The position numbers and the translations under genes are program-made. Of a stretch of DNA of 64,000 bases, positions 12,489 to 22,546 are shown one piece after another. The notes under the pieces are model-generated. The model saw only the letters and a list, made by a program, of their open reading frames with translations. It searched no databases and was not told the origin of the DNA. The DNA comes from a bacterium (GTDB lineage: Bacteria; Bdellovibrionota_C; UBA2361; RFPC01). The stretch's first letter is position 1. Each line of letters starts with the position of its first letter. Location: positions 124,001 through 188,000 of the forward strand of contig JAUIIO010000001.1 of assembly GCA_030431715.1 (NCBI GenBank), in the 5' to 3' direction.

Positions 12489-14597
12489 ATGTCTCTAGGT
12501 AAAAGAACCACCGTTGAAAAGGATTTTCACGGACAAAAAATTTCATTTGAATCAGGACTCGTGGCCAAGCAAGCGGCCGGGTCGGTTATCGTTCGAAGCG
12601 GTGACTCTGTTGTGCTTGTAACGTGTGCGCTCGGTGAAGACCGTGGTGTAGACTTCCTCCCGCTTACTATCGACTACGTTGAGAAAACATACGCCGCAGG
12701 AAAAATCCCCGGTGGGTTTTTTAAGAGAGAAGGAAAGCTTACAGAGCGTGAAACCCTCATCTCACGTTTTATCGATAGACCATGTCGTCCACTTTTTAAG
12801 AAAGGGTTCTCACATGAAGTACAGATCGTAGCAACCGTCCTCTCGGCGGATCCTGATGTTGACACTGACGTGCTTTCGCTTTGCGGAGCTTCTGCAGCGA
12901 TTAGTATTTCAGAAATACCTTTTGATGGGCCTATCGCTGGCGTTCGTGTCGCTCGGAAAGACGGTGAGCTTCTCATTAATCCATCTCATCAGATATTTGA
13001 TGACTGTGACCTGAACTTCATTGTTGCAGGCACAAAGGACGCCATTGTTATGGTAGAAGGTGGTGCTCAGGAGGTTTCTGAAGAAGGCGTTCTTGAAGCA
13101 CTTTTCTTTGCCCACAAAGAACTTCAGAAGATCATTGAAATGCAAGATGAGCTTGTTTCCAAGCTCGGAAAAGAAAAGATGGAATTTATTCCACACGAAG
13201 TTGATAGCAGCTTGCAGGATAAAATCACTGCTTTTGCTAAAGACGATCTCCTTAAGGCAATTCAGATCAAAGATAAGCACGAGAGATATGATGGAATTAA
13301 GGCTGTAAAAGAGAAAGTCGTAGCCGAATTTGTTCCTGCGGAAGAGACAGAGGATTCTGCTGCGATTGCTGCCGATGTTTCAACTATCTTTAGCTCGCTT
13401 CACTCAGACACTGTGCGCGGCATGATGTTTGATACCGGAAAGCGGATTGATGGTCGTGACAATGTAACCGTACGTCCAATAGAAATTGAAGTTGGCTTCC
13501 TTCCCCGAACGCACGGTTCAGCTCTGTTTACGAGAGGAGAGACTCAGGCGATCGTTACAGCAACGCTTGGAGTTGAAGAAGATGCTCAGCGTATTGATAA
13601 CCTGTTCGGCGCTGATAAAAAGCGATTTCTCCTTCACTATAACTTCCCACCGTACAGCGTTGGAGAAGCTCGCCCAATGCGTGGTCCGGGTCGACGTGAG
13701 ATCGGTCACGGAGCGCTTGCTGAGAGAGCGCTTCTTTCTGTTATTCCGGAAGATTCACCTTACGTTATCCGTATCGTTTCTGAGATTACGGAGAGTAACG
13801 GTTCGAGTTCGATGGCATCAGTTTGTGGTGGAAGCCTTGCACTTATGGATGCAGGTGTTCCAATCAGTGGACCGGTTGCCGGTGTGGCGATGGGGCTTCT
13901 TAAGGATGGTGAGAAAACCGCTATCCTGACTGACATCCTCGGTGATGAAGACCATCTTGGTGACATGGACTTTAAAGTTTGTGGTACTGAGCACGGGATC
14001 ACAGCGCTACAGATGGACATCAAGATTAAGGGCCTTAGTCAGGAGATTATGACTACAGCTCTTTCTCAGGCTCGTGATGGACGTCTCCATATCCTGAGTA
14101 AGATGGCAGAAGTTATTGATACTGAGCGTACTGAAGTAAGTAAGTTCGCTCCACGTATTGAGACCTTTAAGATCAGCACTGACAAGATCCGAGACCTTAT
14201 CGGTTCTGGCGGAAAAGTTATCAAGGGAATTCAGGAAACTTGGGACGTCAAAATCTCTATTGAAGATAATGGAGAGGTCATGGTTTCAGGTACGGATCAC
14301 GATAAACTTAAGGCCGCAGTTGAGACTTGTAAGAGCCTCACTGAAAAGCCTGAAGTTGGTAAGATCTACGAAGGAATCGTTAAGCGTATCGCTGATTTTG
14401 GTGCCTTTGTTGAGATTCTTCCCGGTACTGACGGTCTCGTTCATATCTCACAGATGGCTGATGAGAGAGTTGAGCGTGTAACTGATATGGTCAGTGAAGG
14501 CGATCAGGTAACAGTTAAGGTGCTTGAAATCGACCGTATGGGAAAGATTCGTCTTTCTATGAAAGAGGCTACTGAGGAGCTTGCTGCCTCGGCATAA
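12489..14597 (+). CDS. pnp: Polyribonucleotide nucleotidyltransferase
   Basis: PNPase, 702 residues, the phosphorolytic 3'-to-5' exoribonuclease of the degradosome. Two RNase PH domains are present (N-terminal GSVIVRSGDSVVLVTCALG; second copy FTRGETQAIVTATLG). The C-terminus has a KH domain (IRDLIGSGGKVIKGIQ, about residues 560-615) and an S1 domain (YEGIVKRIADFGAFVEILPGTDGL, about 625-695). A GGAG site precedes the ATG. It lies 188 bases downstream of rpsO. Confidence 0.98.
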   Translation: MSLGKRTTVEKDFHGQKISFESGLVAKQAAGSVIVRSGDSVVLVTCALGEDRGVDFLPLTIDYVEKTYAAGKIPGGFFKREGKLTERETLISRFIDRPCRPLFKKGFSHEVQIVATVLSADPDVDTDVLSLCGASAAISISEIPFDGPIAGVRVARKDGELLINPSHQIFDDCDLNFIVAGTKDAIVMVEGGAQEVSEEGVLEALFFAHKELQKIIEMQDELVSKLGKEKMEFIPHEVDSSLQDKITAFAKDDLLKAIQIKDKHERYDGIKAVKEKVVAEFVPAEETEDSAAIAADVSTIFSSLHSDTVRGMMFDTGKRIDGRDNVTVRPIEIEVGFLPRTHGSALFTRGETQAIVTATLGVEEDAQRIDNLFGADKKRFLLHYNFPPYSVGEARPMRGPGRREIGHGALAERALLSVIPEDSPYVIRIVSEITESNGSSSMASVCGGSLALMDAGVPISGPVAGVAMGLLKDGEKTAILTDILGDEDHLGDMDFKVCGTEHGITALQMDIKIKGLSQEIMTTALSQARDGRLHILSKMAEVIDTERTEVSKFAPRIETFKISTDKIRDLIGSGGKVIKGIQETWDVKISIEDNGEVMVSGTDHDKLKAAVETCKSLTEKPEVGKIYEGIVKRIADFGAFVEILPGTDGLVHISQMADERVERVTDMVSEGDQVTVKVLEIDRMGKIRLSMKEATEELAASA

Positions 14598-14614
14598 CTC
14601 GTCGGGACATTGTC

Positions 14615-17227
14615 TTGAATCAAAACGCAGAGCGCATAGGGTATGTAGAGAGTGGAAGAATTTGCTCTCTCTATTTTTTACTCTTTGTACTCTGCGTTTT
14701 TTATTGTTCTGAGTTTCCACTCCAGTCAAGCGTCGCTCATGCTGCACCGTGGAAGAAAGAAAACGCGGATTATAATGTCAACATGAACCCTGATGGGGCA
14801 GACCCATCGGCCTATTACGGGAAGTGGCCGGGCCACACGTATTTCCCGTCCCCGAAAGATTGGAGAGAGAAGGCATTTTATCATCTTATCACTGATCGTT
14901 TTCGTGACGGCGATCCCAGAAATAATGAGGGAAAGTTTGGTGGATATAATGTTTATGAGATGGGCTCAAGGCAGGGGGGGGACTTTAAGGGTATTGCCGA
15001 CAAGCTCGACTATATAAAGTCCCTTGGCTTTGATGCTATCTGGATCTCTCCAATCTTTCAAAATAACACAAATGAATATCACGGATATGGCCAGATAGAC
15101 TTTACGCTCCTTGATGACAGGTTCGGGACTCTCAAAGACTTCCGGCATCTTGTTACTGAAGCCCATAAGCGCCAGATGTATGTCATCGTTGATATCGTTG
15201 TGAATCACATGGGCGACTTGCTCTATGCAAAAGATTCAAAAGAGAGCTTTACGCCGTTCCGGTTTCATACCGGGGAGTATGATCTTTACTACCGTGAGCC
15301 AGCGCTGACCTACAGCGATTTTCACATTGAAAATTACTTTGATCCGGAAGGCCAGTACCCGGCAGTCTACAATCAAAAGGGGAAACTCGTAACCGATACT
15401 GGAAAAGGCTCATATTGGAAGAGTGATTTTCACCACAACGGTGGGCTTACTGATTATCACGATCCGTGGAGCAGGCATCTTGGAAAGATCTATGATAAAT
15501 ACGATGATCTTCGTACAACCCACGTGCGAGTCCAGAAAAAAATAGCTGCGATGACAAAGGCGCTAATCAGTTCCACGGATATTGACGGCATCAGAATGGA
15601 TACACCGATGCAGGTTCCCATCTCATTTTTTGAATACTGGTTACCTGATGTCAGAACTCATGCTGAAAAGCTTGGGAAGAAGAATTTTCTCTTTTTTGCA
15701 GAGCTTTATTGCTCCACAGAGTTTGCGGCAACTCTTTTAGGCCGAGGAAGGGATAATACGCAGTATGCGAAAGATGAGTATCTTCGTGACAACGCCCTCT
15801 TTGATGGAGGAATCGATTATCTTACCTATAAAAACGTTTATGAGGCACTTCTCTTACATAACCTCTCTCATCCGCTTGATCGTATGCTTGATACCTATAG
15901 TAATGAGTTTGATAAGTATGATTTCTTACACGAAGAATCCGGAAAGATACGTTACCGTAACTTTCACTTCTTTGATGGCCATGATCAACGACGTATCGCG
16001 ATGTTCCCAAATGGGATAGAGAAATTAAAGCTTGCTACCGCACTTATGGCTGCTTGGCCGGGCGTTCCTATGTTCTACTACGGCGACGAACAAGGGCTTA
16101 GCTCATATGGCGCAGGTCTTGAGGGGCACACTCGGGAACCAATGATGCATAGTATCGCTTGGCGTAACCATCCAGCTGCTCATATGCCGAACATTGCTAC
16201 GAAAGATAATTTTGATATGGCTTCTGATCTGTATCTCTACGTTCAGCGAGCCATGAATGTACGAAAAGCCTATCCGGTCCTTCAAAAGGGGGATAAGTTA
16301 AGGGGCCTCTATGAGAAAAAACTTAGAGATGGTTATGTGCTTTCATTTGAGAGAATGAGTGAAGCATCACAGAAGAGAGCTCTTGTCGTGCTCAATACTT
16401 CTGGAGAAGCACATACTTTTAAGTTAGAGCTCGCTAGTGATGGAAACTGGCAAGACGCGTTGTCTGGTAAACTCTTTTCTAAGGAAGTTGATTCTGATTA
16501 TGTAACGCTTTCGCTGGATGCCTACTCAGCCCTTATCCTTGTGCCTGAGAGTGAGTATATACCTGTTGTTTCTTTTGTTACCGACATAGTGCCCGAGCAT
16601 GATGAGATACTTCTTGATACAGGAAGACATACCGATATTCGGATTACGTTTGATAAGCCAGTAGATGAGCTGAGCTTACGAAATAAGATACTTCTTAACG
16701 GTCGAATCTTGTCGGTCGGAAGTATGAAAATCCTTGAAGGAGGAAGTCTGCTAGAAATTCCACGTCCGAAAGCAAAGGGACTTTATGTCCTGAATATTTT
16801 GGCAGGTGTAGCGGATCGTGATGGAAATGTGTTGCCCGTATCCTTTTCATCGAGATTTTTTGTTCTTTCCGCTAAGGAAAGACTACTTCATGAAAGCGAT
16901 TTTTATGCAGATGCTCTGATGATTGATGAAGGTCGACCAATTGCCTTTTCTCTTCCTCTTAAAGCAAGGCATCATGCGTATGGAAGCAGTTATTTCAGAA
17001 TGCTTGAGAATGGTCAGTGGGGGGAGTGGCAAAAATATGCCGCCGATTCGCTTCTACGACCAAAGGGAGCAGGTTGGAAGGATTATCGTTTCCAATACTG
17101 GATAGATGGTAGTACCGCCTATTTTGCTGGCGATGGTATTGATGCTTACGGATATGATGGTTTTGGGGTAGATTGGAAAAAGAGTCCATCGCTACGTAAC
17201 CAAGTTCAACAAACGCCCGAATCATGA
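14615..17227 (+). CDS. Exported GH13 alpha-amylase-family enzyme
   Basis: An 870-residue secreted glycoside hydrolase. The start appears to be TTG at 14615; no in-frame ATG precedes the signal peptide (LYFLLFVLCVFY, cleavage near AHAA). All four GH13 regions are present: D193-IVVNH198, the nucleophile region GIRMD (D329), the acid/base E363 in FFAELY, and H456-D457 in FDGHDQRR. A C-terminal beta domain follows, then an SbsA/Big_5-like Ig segment (about 650-755) and a further beta-rich tail. Probable alpha-glucan or oligosaccharide hydrolase or transferase; exact specificity is not readable. Its stop overlaps the start of the next membrane gene. Confidence 0.88.
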   Translation: MNQNAERIGYVESGRICSLYFLLFVLCVFYCSEFPLQSSVAHAAPWKKENADYNVNMNPDGADPSAYYGKWPGHTYFPSPKDWREKAFYHLITDRFRDGDPRNNEGKFGGYNVYEMGSRQGGDFKGIADKLDYIKSLGFDAIWISPIFQNNTNEYHGYGQIDFTLLDDRFGTLKDFRHLVTEAHKRQMYVIVDIVVNHMGDLLYAKDSKESFTPFRFHTGEYDLYYREPALTYSDFHIENYFDPEGQYPAVYNQKGKLVTDTGKGSYWKSDFHHNGGLTDYHDPWSRHLGKIYDKYDDLRTTHVRVQKKIAAMTKALISSTDIDGIRMDTPMQVPISFFEYWLPDVRTHAEKLGKKNFLFFAELYCSTEFAATLLGRGRDNTQYAKDEYLRDNALFDGGIDYLTYKNVYEALLLHNLSHPLDRMLDTYSNEFDKYDFLHEESGKIRYRNFHFFDGHDQRRIAMFPNGIEKLKLATALMAAWPGVPMFYYGDEQGLSSYGAGLEGHTREPMMHSIAWRNHPAAHMPNIATKDNFDMASDLYLYVQRAMNVRKAYPVLQKGDKLRGLYEKKLRDGYVLSFERMSEASQKRALVVLNTSGEAHTFKLELASDGNWQDALSGKLFSKEVDSDYVTLSLDAYSALILVPESEYIPVVSFVTDIVPEHDEILLDTGRHTDIRITFDKPVDELSLRNKILLNGRILSVGSMKILEGGSLLEIPRPKAKGLYVLNILAGVADRDGNVLPVSFSSRFFVLSAKERLLHESDFYADALMIDEGRPIAFSLPLKARHHAYGSSYFRMLENGQWGEWQKYAADSLLRPKGAGWKDYRFQYWIDGSTAYFAGDGIDAYGYDGFGVDWKKSPSLRNQVQQTPES

Positions 17228-19617
17228 AGTCTTTTCTTTCAAAACTTTTCTTTGTTCTCATCTTTCTCTTTTGCTCTATTCATCTGTACGTAGTTTTAGA
17301 GCCTCTTCTTGAGCCTGAAATGATTACTGGCTGGGATTTCCTTCCTCAGTACTATCTGGTGCATAACATGCAAACACTGCTCCAAGGCGGGGGTATAACC
17401 GGATACGACTTGAATTGGTTTGCTGGGTATCCAGCTTTTTCATACTACGGTCCTCTCTCATATATGGCAGTTACTGGAGTTGCCGAGCTGCTCCCTGATA
17501 GTGGAGATTCAGTTCAAAAGGGAGTTTATGCCTTTAACCTTGTTGTCTTTGCCCTCCCATTTTGTTCACTTTGTCTTGCACTTCTTCAGGCGAGATTCGT
17601 GTTTGGCCGGGGATATGGATCAGCAACGGCATTTCTTTCGCTTATTGTGCTCCTATTTGCAGGAATGAGTCATGTTGCGCCGGTTAGTATTTATACGACG
17701 CTATTACATGGTCATTTTGCATCTTTTTTTGCTTTTGTACTGCTTCAAGCGCTTTCTATAGCGTTTTCTCTTCAGTATAAGCACCACGGATACTTTTCAA
17801 GATTGCTCTCAATCTTACTGACATCAGCTATTATTCTTACCCATATTCTAACGGCCCTATTTGTGGCGATCTGGTTGTTTGGAATAGTTCTCTTTGGTCG
17901 CAGTCGGGGACGTAAAGAGGCTCTTATCACGGGTGGCGTTGCAATGTTCGTCACTGCGTTTTGGTGGTTCCCACTCTTACAGACTCTCTGGCTTACCTCA
18001 GGTAAGGCCATAACAACTCCTTTACACGATCCGGTACTTTCCTTTTTGCCACAGTTTTTTACCCTCAAAGATTGTTTCCAGTATTTTTCCCTAGAAAGTC
18101 TGATTGGTATTCCATTCGCCGGCATTCTCTTTGCCATATCTCTTGTTGTTGGGCTTGTTTCTCTTCTTCGAAAGCAGGAATATCTGTTTCCACTGTCATT
18201 TTTGGGGCTCTTACTTTTGCTTCCACGCGGAATATTGACGGTAGCATTTTCTATTCCCGTTCACAGCTACCGCTTTATTTTTCCACTCTTTGCTTTTGCT
18301 TTACCAATTGCTGGTGTGGGGCTTGTTGTAATGACTAATACGCTTTTTCAGCTACACAGAGGAACACTTGTTATTCGTACAGGTTTGTACTTTTTACTTT
18401 TTCTCATAGCCTTTCAAATATCAGTTTCTCTATTTGGAGTTCGCACTCAAGAGATGACCGCTATGAGGAGACTCTATCTGAAAGCGTCTGCAGCATGTGG
18501 CGGAGTAGAGGGAGTAGCGCCGCTTGAGAAATTCTCAGATACACGAAGGTATAGTGACTTTAAAGAGATGGTTGATTACATCTCGTACTACCGCCCCACA
18601 GGTAGAGTGGCCGTTGAGATAAATCCTCACGAAACATCTCATCTGGGTACTCCTCATGCCTTTACAACCATACTTCCGATGATGCATCAGATACCGGTTG
18701 TGCCCGGACTCCTTGCAGAATCTTCACTTTCTGCCTCCTTTCTTATTCCTACTATCTCTTATGGGAGTTCGAGCCTGCTCTGGGGCAGGAGTTCCCTCTA
18801 CGATCGTGCCGCCGGCCTGAATCCATTTGCGAACTCTCAGTTTGAAGTTCAAGATATGATGAAGAGATTATCTGTTTATGGAATCCAGTACGTTGTAACA
18901 ACAAGTCCGCAGTACAAAAATGCACTTTCTCGCCTTAGCGCTGAAAATTCTCAATTAGAGAAAGCTCCGACTGCTATTACCACAAAACTTCGATTTGAGG
19001 CTGGACCATATGCTCTGTTTGAATTAAGTCAGTTCGCAAAACATGCCTATCACTCTACGTATCGCCCTTTTCTCTATGTTGAGCGAGGTGGGCCAGATTT
19101 TCGAACCTTTGCAGAGGAGTGGTTTAAAGAGGAGACGCTCTTTTCGTATCCAGTACTTTATACTCCCGAGAGATTCAGCGATTTGCCAAAAGGAATTCAG
19201 GATCAGATCGGAGGTTTTATTTTTAGTTACCAAGAAAATTGGATCTCGGTAACCGATGCGGAGTATGAAGAATTTCAAAAAATAGGCAAACCAGTTATTC
19301 TTTTAAATAGAAAAGACAGGAGGGCGGCCGAAGCGGAAGATACTCCAGATCTCCATTTTATTTCCTATTTCGACAAGAATACTACTGAGGATACAAACGG
19401 AGGTCTTATTGAGCTTCGTGGGATACTTAGGTCGTATAGTGATGGGGAGCCAGTGTGGCAGGTGACACATGAGGATGAGGCCTTACGACAACCGGGAGTG
19501 GGAACACTGATTACCGATTCCTATCATCCGTCGTGGCAAACGTACCGGTATAGAAGAGAGATGATGCTGGCGACGCCCTCATTTATCTACCTTCCGCCAG
19601 AGCAGCCTCAGGGGTAG
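17224..19617 (+). CDS. GT-C-like polytopic membrane protein
   Basis: A 797-residue protein with about ten or more membrane spans in the first 400 residues and a soluble, probably periplasmic, C-terminal half. The N-terminal loop has GWDFLPQYYLVHNMQTL and NWFAGYPAFSYYGPLSYMAV, which resemble the PTPS-related (PF10131) and YfhO-type membrane families with a GT-C architecture. I infer a lipid-linked sugar transferase or related envelope-glycan enzyme. The ATG overlaps the stop of the exported GH13 gene, so the two are translationally coupled and likely work on the same glycan. It overlaps the end of the convergent pilin operon by 10 bases. Confidence 0.65.
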   Translation: MKSFLSKLFFVLIFLFCSIHLYVVLEPLLEPEMITGWDFLPQYYLVHNMQTLLQGGGITGYDLNWFAGYPAFSYYGPLSYMAVTGVAELLPDSGDSVQKGVYAFNLVVFALPFCSLCLALLQARFVFGRGYGSATAFLSLIVLLFAGMSHVAPVSIYTTLLHGHFASFFAFVLLQALSIAFSLQYKHHGYFSRLLSILLTSAIILTHILTALFVAIWLFGIVLFGRSRGRKEALITGGVAMFVTAFWWFPLLQTLWLTSGKAITTPLHDPVLSFLPQFFTLKDCFQYFSLESLIGIPFAGILFAISLVVGLVSLLRKQEYLFPLSFLGLLLLLPRGILTVAFSIPVHSYRFIFPLFAFALPIAGVGLVVMTNTLFQLHRGTLVIRTGLYFLLFLIAFQISVSLFGVRTQEMTAMRRLYLKASAACGGVEGVAPLEKFSDTRRYSDFKEMVDYISYYRPTGRVAVEINPHETSHLGTPHAFTTILPMMHQIPVVPGLLAESSLSASFLIPTISYGSSSLLWGRSSLYDRAAGLNPFANSQFEVQDMMKRLSVYGIQYVVTTSPQYKNALSRLSAENSQLEKAPTAITTKLRFEAGPYALFELSQFAKHAYHSTYRPFLYVERGGPDFRTFAEEWFKEETLFSYPVLYTPERFSDLPKGIQDQIGGFIFSYQENWISVTDAEYEEFQKIGKPVILLNRKDRRAAEAEDTPDLHFISYFDKNTTEDTNGGLIELRGILRSYSDGEPVWQVTHEDEALRQPGVGTLITDSYHPSWQTYRYRREMMLATPSFIYLPPEQPQG

Positions 19618-19847
19618 CAGCATTTTTTTCCTGTAAAATCTAATGGACAATCCGGGGGCGTTGCATTTGGGTTCTCAATGCAGGGCGCCATGTTTTTCAT
19701 GCTACCGACGGACTCCTCGGCTCGGTGCTTTCCAGCGTTATAGAGTACGGTGCTAATAGCCAGAAATATCAGGACGGTGAGGCCAATTGCCAGAGAGTAT
19801 TCGGTAAGGAGTGCGCCTGTTTCTTTTTTTAATGTATTTGTGTTCAT
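19608..19847 (-). CDS. Flp/Tad-type pilin with Cys-rich tail
   Basis: 79 residues. The N-terminus has a type IVb prepilin site: KKETG followed by ALLTEYSLAIGLTVLIFLA, with the Glu-Tyr pair at +5/+6 that defines Flp pilins. After the hydrophobic helix there is a short tail rich in cysteine and proline (PCIENPNATPPDCPLD, then KKCCYP), four cysteines in all, which is not typical of Flp. The start overlaps the stop of the TadG-like gene by four bases. It could be the major pilin or a minor one. No TadA, TadB, TadC or RcpA genes are in the window. Confidence 0.75.
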   Translation of the reverse strand: MNTNTLKKETGALLTEYSLAIGLTVLIFLAISTVLYNAGKHRAEESVGSMKNMAPCIENPNATPPDCPLDFTGKKCCYP

Positions 19848-22546
19848 AGTCGGTGCTCTACATCGAGCATGTAGAAATAAAAGAGAGCTCTAGCTCTTTC
19901 TGTAATATTAAATTTGTTTTTATCTAACATGTCTGCCCAAAACTTACTAAAGATTGTTCCGTCATCAAGATCAATCATCTCGTCAGTATCGCCATCACCG
20001 TCAAGGTCGTCTAAATCTTTTACGCGCGAATATATGAATGTCCCAGTTTCTTCGTTAATCATCTCAGAAGAGTAGGGGCTTATTTCAGTAAATGTATGCA
20101 CACCTCTTGCCCAGTCTTCGTGGACATCTGTGTTTTCATCATCGAGTAGGCCAAGGGCGTCACGAAAGCGGTTAGTAACATCTTTATCAGCGTCGTAGCG
20201 TGTCGTTGGAAAATACACTATATGAATTGGTCGTAACGGGAGGCCTTTACTGTCGCGAGGATATTGATCCTCATTCGCGATAATTGATTTCATCTCTTGA
20301 GCTTCTATGGGCGTTAGGGGCTGATGAGTAGCGATGAGAATCATCGAGCGATCCTCTTTTTTCGAAGAGATGTAATCAGATGAAATGGAGAATGGAAGAG
20401 CAATATCAGCCTGTACCTTCGCATCACTGGGGAGTTTGGAGAGTTGTTCGTCAGTAAATGTATAGGCATCCTGTCGTATGAAGATGCCAGGAGACTTAAC
20501 GATTTTATGTTCTTCAACGGCTGAACTCGCTGGTTCTTGAAAGGCATTTAAAGCAGCAATAAGATCAGGCCTCAGGTCGAGTGGCGCATTATTCCTTGTG
20601 TCATGCTCTACGTTATTTGGTTTTCGACAGAAGTAATGACGAGGAGCAATAAACTCATCACCGTCAATGAAGAATCTGTATTTTGAATAAAGATCGTTTG
20701 CATCAGCTTCAGATATCCCTCGCGCAGCAGGATCAATTACACTTCCGCGTTCATATGGGCAGAGTTGGATAGATCCAGTTGTACGCATAAGCTCTGCGGC
20801 ATCAAGTCCTCCTGAGACCTCAAGCCACGGAGACTGAGGAGAGTTTCCCTGATCCCATGAGCTAGGAGCGGGAGATATCTTCCGTCTTGGCTCAAAGTCG
20901 TAAACACTTTCATAGCCGATATTGCTTGCATGTGGGGTAAATTCTGTGAGCGCGGCATCTGCATTCATGTCAATAGCATCAGGTTCTCCCGGAGTAGCAT
21001 TTGCACCGGCGAAGAGGTGGTGGCAGTACCGTAACTGATTTGAGATCATCTTCCGAAATTGCGCTAGTTCAAGTTCAATTTCGTCAGCGCCAGTACCAGG
21101 ATTTGCGTCACCAGCAGATAAATTCAAATACTTGTTACGAATTGAAGTAACGATACTTTCACTATTATAGTAAGGGAGGACCCAGCCGTTTCTAAGATCT
21201 GTTTCTCCGCTCTGTGTAGATGCAAGTGCCGTGAATTGACCATTTGGTAGCGAGGGGATGGGGTTTGATATCGTTCTTCTCAAATTCCCAAAGTAAGATA
21301 CATATGGGTGTTGATACTCATCTAGTCTAAGATCAGATCCTTTTGGTACCATCTCTACGGGAGGGCTCCAGAAAAGGGGAGCATTTGCATAGCTATTGCC
21401 CTGTCTGAGTAAGTGCTGAGTGCCTGCCATGTAAATTCCAGTACTGTGTCTTAAATTACCTGTACGAGAAGCAAGCTCAACGATAGTGGAGAGAAAAAGA
21501 TTCCGTACTAAAATCGCCGGATTCATACAGGCGGTCATTGATTCTGCGAGATCGCTAAAATAACGTTGATTCGAGCAAGTAGGCAGATCAACTCCGCGGC
21601 GCTGCGTGGCGAGCGGAAGCCGCTCGTGAAGATCGATAGTGCCTATAGTTGGGAAGTAAGGTTCTACTCTCTCAGCAAGCGAAGCCGTTGTGACCTGTCT
21701 TGTAGTCGTGCCGGGGGTAGAGGCGAAAATATCAGTCTTGTGAATAGGATCGAAGTCCTCAAAGCCAGATTGATACCTATACCGTGGTAACCTTGAGTGT
21801 GTTGTCATATGAGGTGCCACAAGAATCGTGAGACCAGATTGTGCCACTCTCTCAGCAACGGTAAGTGTAGGATCGAGTTTCCTAAAATTTTGCACCGGGC
21901 GGTGCCAGACCGATTTAGCACGAATGACTTTTTGTGTAATCTGCTTACTCTCTTCAACACCAGACGTGAAAAGATTAAAGAGTCCGCCAGAATCAGAGAA
22001 GTCAGCGACTACTTCACAGAGCACCATGTTTCCCGCATTGATATCTTGTTGCCAGAATGGTTCTTTTAAGTCATTGGACTCATCTGACTCATCAAGATGA
22101 ATTATCTCAGGGAGAAAGTCTGGACTGTTTCCTTTGTAAAGTCTTACGTCTGCAGATTCACTATAATAATCGTCAATATACCCGAAGTATTTACACTCAG
22201 GGATACCGCAATCTAGACTTTGCTCGCGTGAAGAATTTGGGGCCCCTGAGTAAGTTGGAATAACAAGATAAGCTGCTTTAACATCGACATAGGGGATCTT
22301 AATCTCAGAGATTTTCTGTTCGAAAACTTCAATAGCCTTTTTCTGAAAGAGTGGATCTGCGCTTAAATTTGAGCAGAGACTGTCGACTTTCTGCTTGAGC
22401 TGTGAGGCACCACTTTTTACCAGCGTTGGTCTGATGGCCAAAAATGTTATCAGCCCTAAAAGAGTAAGAAGGAGAAGTGAAAAGGCGATAACGTAAACGC
22501 CCGATTCTCTGGAATGTAGAGATACAACTTTTTTAGAGATCCTCAT
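19844..22546 (-). CDS. TadG-like pilus-assembly protein
   Basis: A 900-residue protein with a TadG/TadE-style N-terminus: a basic segment, then RESGVYVIAFSLLLLTLLGLITFLAI, a single membrane helix, and a very large periplasmic part. A region around residues 730-840 (SMILIATHQPLT, then PIHIVYFPTTRYDAD) could be part of a von Willebrand A-like fold, and a GDGDTDEMIDLDDG segment near the C-terminus looks like a calcium-binding loop. TadG proteins are usually about half this length. The start overlaps the TadE-like stop, so the genes are coupled. Confidence 0.6.
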   Translation of the reverse strand: MRISKKVVSLHSRESGVYVIAFSLLLLTLLGLITFLAIRPTLVKSGASQLKQKVDSLCSNLSADPLFQKKAIEVFEQKISEIKIPYVDVKAAYLVIPTYSGAPNSSREQSLDCGIPECKYFGYIDDYYSESADVRLYKGNSPDFLPEIIHLDESDESNDLKEPFWQQDINAGNMVLCEVVADFSDSGGLFNLFTSGVEESKQITQKVIRAKSVWHRPVQNFRKLDPTLTVAERVAQSGLTILVAPHMTTHSRLPRYRYQSGFEDFDPIHKTDIFASTPGTTTRQVTTASLAERVEPYFPTIGTIDLHERLPLATQRRGVDLPTCSNQRYFSDLAESMTACMNPAILVRNLFLSTIVELASRTGNLRHSTGIYMAGTQHLLRQGNSYANAPLFWSPPVEMVPKGSDLRLDEYQHPYVSYFGNLRRTISNPIPSLPNGQFTALASTQSGETDLRNGWVLPYYNSESIVTSIRNKYLNLSAGDANPGTGADEIELELAQFRKMISNQLRYCHHLFAGANATPGEPDAIDMNADAALTEFTPHASNIGYESVYDFEPRRKISPAPSSWDQGNSPQSPWLEVSGGLDAAELMRTTGSIQLCPYERGSVIDPAARGISEADANDLYSKYRFFIDGDEFIAPRHYFCRKPNNVEHDTRNNAPLDLRPDLIAALNAFQEPASSAVEEHKIVKSPGIFIRQDAYTFTDEQLSKLPSDAKVQADIALPFSISSDYISSKKEDRSMILIATHQPLTPIEAQEMKSIIANEDQYPRDSKGLPLRPIHIVYFPTTRYDADKDVTNRFRDALGLLDDENTDVHEDWARGVHTFTEISPYSSEMINEETGTFIYSRVKDLDDLDGDGDTDEMIDLDDGTIFSKFWADMLDKNKFNITERARALFYFYMLDVEHRL

